DNA from: an uncultured Methylophaga sp.
GTDB lineage: Bacteria > Pseudomonadota > Gammaproteobacteria > Nitrosococcales > Methylophagaceae
NCBI GenBank assembly: GCA_947631375.1
Contig: CANRLD010000115.1
Coordinates: forward strand, 1-5,892
Direction: 5' to 3'
DNA length: 5,892 bases
Shown: positions 1-5,633 of the stretch, in pieces
Position numbering within the stretch: the stretch's first letter is position 1
Layout of the letters: every line of letters begins with the position of its first letter
Notes under the pieces: model-generated
The model's database searches: none
Told to the model about the DNA's origin: nothing
What the model saw: only the letters and a program-made list of their open reading frames with translations
Made by a program: the position numbers and the translations under genes

Positions 1-148
1 ATGCTGCTTGTTCAGCCGCTATCGGAAAAATATGGACTTTAAGAACAGAACGTTGCTACGCTTCATCTGACTAAGCATTTTGGCTATTATTTCGCTGGGC
101 GAAACTTGAACGCTCATCACGATAAACACACTAAAACCGGGAGTTAAG
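1..148. other. Left-edge leader, no gene assigned
   Basis: All three forward frames are open from the first base and stop at about 42, 70 and 74. The 3' end of an upstream + strand gene could therefore lie here, but none of the short peptides is recognisable. The minus-strand open frame across 19-279 overlaps the better supported membrane protein gene and has no recognisable family. A short perfect hairpin (TTTCGC, loop TGG, GCGAAA) lies at 90-104; it has no T-tract, so it is not called a terminator. No convincing sigma-70 promoter is seen. Confidence 0.4.
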
Positions 149-844
149 GTGTCCACCAAGTCTGTGCCACGCAAGCTGACATTACTGTTGCAGTGTATTC
201 TGATTGCCGGAGTCGCAGGCGCTATCTGGGAAAAACAATGGCTGAACGCCGTTATCACTTCTGGAATTATCATCATCACTCTGTTTCCGCTCCTGTTAGC
301 CAGAACACTCCATGTTCATGTCCCTTCCGTTTTTCAGCTGATGGCCATCGGTTTTGTCTTTGCCTCGATATTTTTAGGTGAAGTACATGACTATTACTCG
401 AAATTCTGGTGGTGGGATATTGCATTACACACCACTTCGGGCTTTCTGCTGGGAATTATCGGTTTTTTACTGGTTTATCTGCTCAATGAAAATGACCGTG
501 TGCACATGCAGATGCAGCCCGGCTTTGTGGCGTTGTTCGCGTTTATGTTTGCTCTGGGTATAGGCGCTTTGTGGGAAATTTTTGAATTTACGATGGACCA
601 GGTTTTTGGCATGAATATGCAAAAACCAATGCTCAACGATGATTCCGGTCTGACGGATACCATGTTCGACCTGATTGTGGATGCCATCGGGGCATTGATT
701 ATATCCGTGCTGGGATATGGCTATCTGAAAAAGTCCCAAGCCAAATCGTTTCTGGGTCGCTGGATTGGGGCATTTATCAGCAAAAACCCTCGCTTATTTA
801 CAAAACATCGCAAAGTATCCAAATCATCCCGCTCATCCGATTAA
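149..844 (+). CDS. DUF2238 / YjdF-like inner-membrane protein
   Basis: Encodes a 231-residue polytopic inner-membrane protein. Hydrophobic segments are visible at about residues 12-28, 33-51, 60-78, 93-112, 125-143 and 174-192, followed by a basic tail (about 193-231, rich in K, R and S). Family signatures are the WWWDIALHTTSGFLLG stretch (residues 87-102), the LWEIFEF motif (141-147) and GLTDTMFDLIVDAIGAL (167-183). The Asp, His and Glu residues within these hydrophobic stretches recur in DUF2238 proteins such as E. coli YjdF. The biochemical role of the family is unknown. The GTG at 149 is chosen because GGGAG (139-143) sits 5 nt upstream, and no other in-frame start lies between it and the stop at 107-109. 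It appears monocistronic, with about 120 nt to the next gene. Family assignment is from memory of the motifs. Confidence 0.85.
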   Translation: MSTKSVPRKLTLLLQCILIAGVAGAIWEKQWLNAVITSGIIIITLFPLLLARTLHVHVPSVFQLMAIGFVFASIFLGEVHDYYSKFWWWDIALHTTSGFLLGIIGFLLVYLLNENDRVHMQMQPGFVALFAFMFALGIGALWEIFEFTMDQVFGMNMQKPMLNDDSGLTDTMFDLIVDAIGALIISVLGYGYLKKSQAKSFLGRWIGAFISKNPRLFTKHRKVSKSSRSSD

Positions 845-915
845 ACTGCTTTACGATACAGGACAACTTCCTTAGCACGTCAGGACGAATTCTGCTGCGC
901 CTTTTCAGCCGCCAC

Positions 916-932
916 ATTAACATACTGTTAAT
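916..932. promoter_or_regulatory. Perfect 7-bp inverted repeat, possible operator
   Basis: ATTAACA-TAC-TGTTAAT is a perfect palindrome with 7-bp arms and a 3-nt spacer, ending 35 nt before the lipoprotein start codon. The size and A/T-rich arms suit a dimeric helix-turn-helix regulator site. TTAACA within it also resembles a -35 element, but no good -10 lies at the right distance. It has no T-tract, so a terminator is unlikely. The regulator is unknown. Confidence 0.35.
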
Positions 933-967
933 TACTGATTAGCAGTACAAACTGAACTGGGGCGCGT

Positions 968-1462
968 ATGTTTTCATGGTCTGTTGTTCTTTCATCGATT
1001 TTACTTTCAGGTTTACTGCCACTGTTTCTATTGCTGGGTGGCTGCGATCAAAACGACGATGTTCCCCAGATGACTGCTGTCCCTGTCATGAGTGCAGACG
1101 ATATTCCGCTGTGGCTTGATGGCGGAGTAGAAATGCCCCCGCAGCAATGGCTGGTTAAGCGTAGCCGCGCAGAAGTCATTGATGAACAAACGGAAATTGA
1201 TCGTGCTGCTGAATTAATCATGATGGCGGCTGATCGCTTTGGCGAAAGCCCGCGCATGATTGCTAATCGTGCGGCACAACTGGAAGATATGCTGCTGGAA
1301 AACCGTATACATGAAACCGCAGTCAATCTACTGGAATGGTTTACCAACCTGCCTACCACGCAAAGTCCCCATAGTTTTTCAGCACTCTGCCAGTACTATT
1401 ACAACTTGCGGACACAAGGCAAAAGCGAAGACGAAATCCTGCAACATATTCTGCGGATCTGA
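968..1462 (+). CDS. Predicted lipoprotein of unknown function
   Basis: A 164-residue protein whose N-terminus is a hydrophobic stretch (about residues 6-23) ending in a lipobox, L23-G24-G25-C26, so signal peptidase II cleavage before C26 is expected. Residue 27 is Asp; under the E. coli Lol rule an Asp at +2 retains a lipoprotein in the inner membrane. The n-region (MFSWS) has no Lys or Arg, which is unusual for a signal peptide. An in-frame stop at 953-955 with no start codon between rules out a longer form. The mature part is mostly helical-looking and rich in acidic residues, and I recognise no domain. GGGG at 959-962 is a weak ribosome binding site. The DUF5610 gene starts 86 nt after its stop, but has its own promoter. 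Confidence 0.7.
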   Translation: MFSWSVVLSSILLSGLLPLFLLLGGCDQNDDVPQMTAVPVMSADDIPLWLDGGVEMPPQQWLVKRSRAEVIDEQTEIDRAAELIMMAADRFGESPRMIANRAAQLEDMLLENRIHETAVNLLEWFTNLPTTQSPHSFSALCQYYYNLRTQGKSEDEILQHILRI

Positions 1463-1487
1463 AAATGCCATAACCGACCGTTCTGAT

Positions 1488-1514
1488 TAAAGTTTTCCCG
1501 CAGCATGCCGCTAA
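1488..1514 (+). promoter_or_regulatory. Sigma-28 (FliA) flagellar-class promoter
   Basis: TAAAGTTT (1488-1495), 11 nt, then GCCGCTAA (1507-1514). The enteric FliA consensus is TAAAGTTT-N11-GCCGATAA, so this matches 15 of 16 defined positions with exact spacing. The -10 ends 33 nt before the DUF5610 start codon, giving a predicted leader of roughly 25-28 nt that contains the GAGGA ribosome binding site. The promoter lies wholly between the lipoprotein stop and the DUF5610 start. Confidence 0.8.
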
Positions 1515-1547
1515 TCACAGTGATAACTTTATGCGAGGAATCCCGTC

Positions 1548-2111
1548 ATGACGATCAGTTCAGTAGCAAATGCCCCCACCAATAAACAGGACAATGTTCG
1601 GGAACAGCAATCTGCTGTCGCGGCCCAAGAAACAAAGTTCTCTGTATCCGCATCAAACAGCGAACTGAATTTATCCATTCTGAACGCATCATTTAATCTC
1701 AGCGAAGGCAATGGTGATACTGCCATGGCGTTGCTGTTCAAAACAGCTTTACAAGGCATTAACGATGTACTGGCACCCGAAATGGGCAGTAATGCGATAC
1801 AAAAAGCATATGAACAAGGTCTGGACGTGTCACCAGAAGCCACGGCAGAACGTATTGTGCAAATGAGTACTGCTTTTTTCGACGCCTATTACCGTACACG
1901 CCAGCATCTACCGCTTGAGGAAGCCCTTGAATCCTTTGTCAAGGTGATTGGCAGCGGTATCGACCAGGGCTTTAAAGAAGCGCGTGATATTCTCAGTGGT
2001 CTACAGGTACTTGAAGGTGATATCGCCAGTAATATTGATAAAACCTATGATCTGGTTCAGCAGGGCTTGCAGGCTTTTCTACAAAACTATCAATCTTCCC
2101 GCCAAGCCTGA
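1548..2111 (+). CDS. DUF5610 domain protein, probably in the flagellar regulon
   Basis: A 187-residue soluble protein without signal peptide, membrane segment or cysteine. Residues 1-55 are low in complexity (rich in Ser, Asn, Gln, Ala) and probably flexible. The conserved core, about residues 83-178, looks all-helical and includes AYEQGLDVSPEA (87-98), FVKVIGSGIDQGFKEARDIL (130-149) and a NIDKTYDLVQQGLQAF segment (162-177), which I recognise as the DUF5610 family. No function is established for the family to my knowledge. The ATG at 1548 has GAGGA (1535-1539) 8 nt upstream. A near-consensus FliA promoter lies directly in front and a terminator directly behind, so it is probably a single-gene unit expressed with late flagellar genes. 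A motility-linked role is inferred from the promoter, not from the protein. Confidence 0.85.
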   Translation: MTISSVANAPTNKQDNVREQQSAVAAQETKFSVSASNSELNLSILNASFNLSEGNGDTAMALLFKTALQGINDVLAPEMGSNAIQKAYEQGLDVSPEATAERIVQMSTAFFDAYYRTRQHLPLEEALESFVKVIGSGIDQGFKEARDILSGLQVLEGDIASNIDKTYDLVQQGLQAFLQNYQSSRQA

Positions 2112-2123
2112 CCAGGAATGACT

Positions 2124-2164
2124 TATCCGCCACCCCAGTCTCAGTGGGTGGCGATATTTTCTTG
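2124..2164 (+). terminator. Rho-independent terminator after the DUF5610 gene
   Basis: CGCCACCC (2128-2135) pairs perfectly with GGGTGGCG (2146-2153) around a 10-nt loop. TAT (2124-2126) can pair with ATA (2154-2156) past one bulged C. The stem is followed by a T-rich stretch (ATATTTTCTT). It starts 12 nt after the DUF5610 stop and separates that gene from the SDR-NYN pair. Confidence 0.85.
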
Positions 2165-2297
2165 TTAATCTCTCTGCTGTTTTGCCCATTTTTTTCGTTA
2201 ATTCTTGCGTTCTGACAGATTCTCGCCATACTGTTTTACCTGATCCATAAGCGCGTTTTTCATCCTTGCCCCAGCGGCGCTGTTTCAGGAGAAAACC
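2165..2297 (+). promoter_or_regulatory. Intergenic region expected to hold the SDR-NYN promoter
   Basis: Since a terminator closes the preceding gene, a promoter for the SDR gene should lie here. The best sigma-70-like candidate is TTGCGT (2205-2210), 16 nt, CATACT (2227-2232), which is a poor match. A short G+C-rich palindrome, CAGCG-G-CGCTG (2272-2282), sits just before the ribosome binding site AGGAG (2287-2291). Confidence 0.25.
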
Positions 2298-2960
2298 ATG
2301 AGTAAAACCTTAGTGATTGGTGCCAACGGTCAAATCGGTCGATTACTGGTACAGATGATGTGCGAACAGCAACTACCGGTAAAAGCCATGCTGCGTAAAG
2401 CCGAACAAGCTGACAAGTTCGAAGCGATGGGCGCTGAAACCGTCATTGCTGATCTACAAGCTGCTTTACCCGATGCTGCATTTGCTGACTGCGATAAAGT
2501 GGTATTCACTGCGGGTTCCGGCGGTCACACTGGTGCTGATAAAACGATTCTGGTGGATTTATGGGGTGCCTGCCGAGCAATTGACAAGGCCAAACAGCAT
2601 AATATCAAGCAGTTTGTCATGGTCAGTGCTTGTGATGCTGGCGACCCTGAACAGGGCAGTGACGCCATCAAACATTACAATATCTGCAAGCACTTTGCCG
2701 ACAAACACCTGATTGAAAGCCATCTGCCCTATACTATTTTGCGTCCCGGCAGATTAACAGACGACCGCTTCAGCGGAAAAATCAGCACAACACGTCCAGC
2801 GGATAAAGCGCAACAATTTATTTCCCGCAGCGATGTGGCGGCCTGCATTGTTCAAAGCCTCGACCACTCCGAAGCCATCAAGCAAATTAATGAGCTATAC
2901 CAAGGCACTACGCCAATTCAGCAAGCCTTTATTAACGCGATTAAAGGCCGCTTAGGTTAG
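2298..2960 (+). CDS. Atypical SDR-family NAD(P)-binding oxidoreductase
   Basis: A 220-residue cytoplasmic Rossmann-fold protein of the NAD(P)H-binding atypical SDR group (YwnB / NmrA-like / BVR-B-like). The N-terminus has the dinucleotide-binding G8-A-N-G11-Q-I-G14 motif. R33 and K34, after the second strand (MLRK), suggest a preference for NADPH. S110 in the VMVSA strand, Y127 and K131 (YNICK) match the SDR Ser and YxxxK catalytic pattern, and LRPGRLTDD (148-156) is typical of this subgroup. The substrate cannot be read from the sequence. The length is normal. The ATG at 2298 follows AGGAG (2287-2291) by 6 nt. The NYN gene begins 20 nt after its stop, so the two are probably co-transcribed. 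Confidence 0.88.
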   Translation: MSKTLVIGANGQIGRLLVQMMCEQQLPVKAMLRKAEQADKFEAMGAETVIADLQAALPDAAFADCDKVVFTAGSGGHTGADKTILVDLWGACRAIDKAKQHNIKQFVMVSACDAGDPEQGSDAIKHYNICKHFADKHLIESHLPYTILRPGRLTDDRFSGKISTTRPADKAQQFISRSDVAACIVQSLDHSEAIKQINELYQGTTPIQQAFINAIKGRLG

Positions 2961-2980
2961 CTCTAAAGGGAATCAGACAG

Positions 2981-3715
2981 ATGGAAATGACAGACAAGCT
3001 TGCCGTGTTAATTGATGCTGATAATGCCCAACCAGCCATTGTTGACGATCTGCTGGCAGAAATTGCCAACTATGGTGTCGCCAGCGTTAAAAGAATTTAC
3101 GGTGACTGGACATCGCCCGGTCTGAAAGGCTGGAAAGAAATGCTGTTGCATCACTCCATTCAACCGATGCAGCAGTTTGCCTATACCAAAGGCAAAAATG
3201 CCACCGACAGCGCAATGATTATTGATGCCATGGATTTGCTTTATACCGGCAATTTCAACGGCTTCTGTATTGTGTCAAGTGATAGCGACTTTACCAAGCT
3301 CGCATCACGGATCCGCGAATCCGGTCTGACGGTATATGGCTTTGGCGAACAGAAAACGCCCTCTGCTTTTGTTTCGGCCTGCGACAAGTTTATTTTTACC
3401 GAAGTGTTACGCAGCAAAAATGATGATAATCAGCCGATCAAAAAAATATCCAGTGCAGAGTTGAGCCAGGACACCCGACTTATCAGCCTGTTGCGTAATG
3501 CAATTGAAGTGTCCTCTGACGAAAGTGGTTGGGCCTCTCTCGGCCCGGTCGGCAGCAATATCGCTAAAAAATCCCCCGAGTTTGATCCGCGTAACTACGG
3601 TTATTCCAAGCTCGGTGAATTGGTAAAAGCCATAAAATTATTTCAGGTAGAAGAACGGCAAGTCGGCAGCTCTAACTCAAAAGCGCTGTATGTCAAAGAT
3701 ATTCGCAAAAAATAA
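2981..3715 (+). CDS. NYN (PIN-like) nuclease-fold protein with OST-HTH/LOTUS domain
   Basis: A 244-residue two-domain protein. Residues about 5-142 are a NYN domain, the PIN-like fold of LabA and MARF1-type proteins. Acidic metal-binding candidates are D12 and D14 with N15 (LIDADN), D76 (ATDSAM), D82, and D101 and D103 in SSDSDF (99-104). The full acidic set suggests an active metal-dependent ribonuclease. Residues about 165-241 form an OST-HTH/LOTUS winged-helix domain, an RNA-binding module; the FDPRNYGYSKLGELV stretch (201-215) is its hallmark. NYN plus OST-HTH is a known bacterial arrangement, often annotated as NYN domain-containing protein; its RNA targets are unknown. The ATG at 2981 is preferred over 2987 because AAAGGG (2965-2970) is 10 nt away. 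It follows the SDR gene by 20 nt. Confidence 0.9.
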   Translation: MEMTDKLAVLIDADNAQPAIVDDLLAEIANYGVASVKRIYGDWTSPGLKGWKEMLLHHSIQPMQQFAYTKGKNATDSAMIIDAMDLLYTGNFNGFCIVSSDSDFTKLASRIRESGLTVYGFGEQKTPSAFVSACDKFIFTEVLRSKNDDNQPIKKISSAELSQDTRLISLLRNAIEVSSDESGWASLGPVGSNIAKKSPEFDPRNYGYSKLGELVKAIKLFQVEERQVGSSNSKALYVKDIRKK

Positions 3716-4743
3716 CCGCTAACCGTCGCGGCTCTGAGTCGCCTCTATCAAACCGAATCCCGCCAGATTCTGGCAACCTTGATTCGGTTGATTGGGATGA
3801 TCAGCAAATTGAAGATGACCGGCTGAGATTGATTTTCACCTGTTGCCATCCGGCATTAGCCGAGGAAGCACGGCTGGCTCTGACGTTACGTGAAGTCTGT
3901 GGCATGACTACTGAAGAAGTCGCCCGGGCATTTTTACAGAAACCCGCCACCATTGCCCAACAAATTGTGCGCACCAAACACAAAATCCGTGAGGCAGGCA
4001 TTCCCTATGAAGTACCGGAAGCCGAACAATTAGCTGAACGCCTGCAATCTGTATTACAGGTAATTTATCTGGTGTTTAATGAAGGCTATTCCGCCAGTAA
4101 CGGCGAGCTGCTGGTAAAACACGATTTAGCCAGTGAACAATTCAACTGGCCCGATTGTTAAACCAATTATTACCCGAACCGGAAGTCATCGGTTTGCTGG
4201 CATTAATGCTGTTACAGGATTCACGGCGTTATGCCCGGGTAAATGCCAATGGCGATTTGATTACTCTGGAAGAACAGGATCGTCGCTAGTGGGATCAGTA
4301 ACAAATCCGCGAAGGTTGTACGTTAGTGATGCAGGCACTGGCAACGCAACGATTTGCAAGCTTTACCCTGCAAGCCGCCATTGCTGCTGTACATGCCGAA
4401 GCTCCGTCAACCGAACAAACTGACTGGCGGCAGATTGTGGGATTGTATGACGCTCTGTTGCGCCATGCCCCCCTCACCCATCATCTACTTAAATCAGGCA
4501 GTAGCAATTGCCATGGCTTAGGGGCCGGAAGCGGGATTAACGAGGGTTGATGCTCTGCTGGCTCAGGGTGAGTTGAACGACTATCACCTCACTTATGCTG
4601 CTAAAGCAGATTTATGCCGTCGGCTGGTAAAGTTTGCAGCAGCCAGAATCGCTTATCGTCAGGCATTGGCGCTGACACAACAAGGTCCTGAACAACGCTT
4701 TCTGCAACGGCGGCTAGACCAACTGCAACACCCGGCTGAATAA
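3716..4743 (+). pseudogene. Decayed ECF42-type sigma factor gene
   Basis: Remains of an ECF sigma factor with the long C-terminal extension of the ECF42 group (DUF6596 type). Codons from 3731 read ALSRLYQTESRQILATLIRL, the start of sigma region 2. At about 3790-3796 this jumps in another frame to DDRLRLIFTCCHPAL, so most of region 2 (roughly 70 codons by family length) is missing. Region 4 and the linker are intact (TTEEVARAFL, IREAGIPYEVP, VFNEGYSAS). One base is lost near 4138, after which the frame resumes as IQLARLLNQLLPEPEV. Stops follow at TAG 4287-4289 and TAA 4299-4301, then VMQALATQRF, LQAAIAAVHAEAPS and TDWRQIVGLYDALL. An extra C in 4468-4473 shifts the frame to SPIIYLNQAVAIAMA, then TAG 4519-4521, then VDALLAQGELNDYHLTYAAK, ending at TAA 4741-4743. 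No start codon lies in frame after the NYN stop. It cannot make a working sigma factor. Confidence 0.93.
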
Positions 4744-4803
4744 CCACGTCAGATACTGTTTTTATAGTGAGCAGGTTCTCATTGCAAAAAAATATTTTCC
4801 TGC

Positions 4804-4830
4804 TGTCGGTTTTGTGTTTTTCCATTCGAC
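4804..4830 (+). promoter_or_regulatory. Candidate ECF42-type promoter before the DGPF gene
   Basis: TGTCGG (4804-4809), 17 nt, CGAC (4827-4830), in the gap between the sigma pseudogene and the YCII chimera. From memory, ECF42 sigma factors recognise a TGTCGA-like -35 and a CGA/TC-type -10 upstream of DGPF genes; this site differs by one base in the -35. The leader to the start at 4878 would be about 40 nt. Its cognate sigma gene next door is broken, so use would need another ECF42 paralog. Confidence 0.5.
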
Positions 4831-4877
4831 TAATTGATAAGGCCAACATGCTGAGCCTTATAAAACAGGAGAAATAT

Positions 4878-5456
4878 ATGAACGCCAAAACTGAAGTTAA
4901 GCAACAACTGGAAAACCGGAAACAAGCCGTTATCAGCCAGAATATTAAGCAGATCATAGGCTGTTATGCAGACGATGTCAGAGCATTTGATGCCATCGCT
5001 GAATTGCAATTTACCCCTCGCAGTAATTACCAGACGTATTGGCAAAGCTGCCTTGAAATGTGCAAGATGACCAAATTTGAAATCGGCCAGCTTGACATCA
5101 AAGCCGATGCCGACACCGAAGCAGGCATCATGCCCAGCGAAGCCTTATTATCAGCAATGAGGCATTACAATATGCAATTGGCACAAGCCGGCGTCTTAAA
5201 AGCTGGTGAAGGACAGAAACCCAGCCGTGATGGGGCACGGATTAAATTCCAGCAGAGTAAGCCGCTCATCACAGATGGGCCGTTTACCGAAACCAAGGAA
5301 CTACTGGCCGGTTTTTATCTGCTGGATGCCCGTGACATAAATGAAGCCATTCAACTGGCCGGTAATATTCCACCGGCCCGTTATGGCAGTATTGAAATCC
5401 GCCCGGTACGTGAACTGCAAACCGAGCAAAACAGCAGTGGCAGTCAAGGAGCCTGA
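4878..5456 (+). CDS. DGPF/YCII-domain protein fused to half a SnoaL-like domain
   Basis: A 192-residue cytoplasmic protein. Residues about 4-79 match the first half of SnoaL-like/NTF2-like proteins (QLLENRKQAVIS-type helix, CYADDVRAFDAIAELQF, then FEIGQLDIKADAD). The second half of that fold is absent. From residue 74 the sequence continues as a YCII-related DGPF protein: EAGIMPSEALLSAM (81-94), AGVLKAGEG (104-112), ITDGPFTETKELLAGF (131-146) and IEIRPV (172-177), lacking only the first strand of the usual YCII domain. DGPF proteins are the conserved genomic partners of ECF42 sigma factors, and a pseudogene of one lies 134 nt upstream. The ATG at 4878 has AGGAG (4867-4871) 6 nt upstream; a GTG at 4767 in the same frame has no such site and would include the promoter. 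Role unknown; fold stability of the half domain is doubtful. Confidence 0.85.
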   Translation: MNAKTEVKQQLENRKQAVISQNIKQIIGCYADDVRAFDAIAELQFTPRSNYQTYWQSCLEMCKMTKFEIGQLDIKADADTEAGIMPSEALLSAMRHYNMQLAQAGVLKAGEGQKPSRDGARIKFQQSKPLITDGPFTETKELLAGFYLLDARDINEAIQLAGNIPPARYGSIEIRPVRELQTEQNSSGSQGA

Positions 5457-5633
5457 GGGCTGAAAACCATCCTTTGTTTATGCTTCAACCTGTCGAGATC
5501 TGGCAGCCCACAAGCTCACATAAACCTTGCAACGTCATTGACCAGACCGTGAATGTTCAGCAAATGAACCGCTTCTGGCGTACTATATGCCGTTTTGCCA
5601 GCATTAAGCAGGCTCATGTTAACGGAGTTTGAT
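5457..5633 (+). other. Intergenic region before the PhnA/YjdM gene
   Basis: No coding signal was recognised. TACTAT at 5581-5586 is a possible -10 without a good -35. CTGGC (5575-5579) and GCCAG (5597-5601) could form a weak hairpin. CGGAG (5623-5627) is the ribosome binding site of the next gene. No terminator for the DGPF gene is evident. Confidence 0.3.

Noticed and set aside
90..104. TTTCGC-TGG-GCGAAA hairpin as a terminator of an upstream gene
   Set aside because: It is perfect but short, with no T-tract on the + strand and no identified upstream gene.
467..739. Minus-strand open frames of 60-118 codons within 19-5045
   Set aside because: They are antisense to well supported + strand genes or to the sigma pseudogene, lack ribosome binding context, and show no recognisable family.
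3829..4161. A 110-codon open frame that could be taken as a short sigma-factor gene starting at TTG 3829
   Set aside because: It is the region 4 part of the ECF42 pseudogene. The family sequence continues upstream (DDRLRL) and, after a lost base near 4138, downstream in another frame.
4326..4550. Open frame of 74 codons beginning VMQALATQRF
   Set aside because: It is an internal piece of the decayed sigma gene between the TAA at 4299 and the frameshift at 4468-4473; it has no start signal of its own.
4767..4877. Longer start (GTG 4767) for the YCII chimera
   Set aside because: The extra 37 residues match neither domain and the region holds the candidate promoter. AGGAG with ideal spacing supports the ATG at 4878.
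5491..5496. TGTCGA, resembling an ECF42 -35 element, upstream of yjdM
   Set aside because: No CGA/CGT-type -10 lies at about 17 nt; the nearest CGTC is some 36 nt away, and yjdM is not a DGPF gene.
5457..5509. GGGCTG / CAGCCC inverted repeat after the DGPF gene as a terminator
   Set aside because: The arms are only 6 bp, 41 nt apart, and no T-tract follows.
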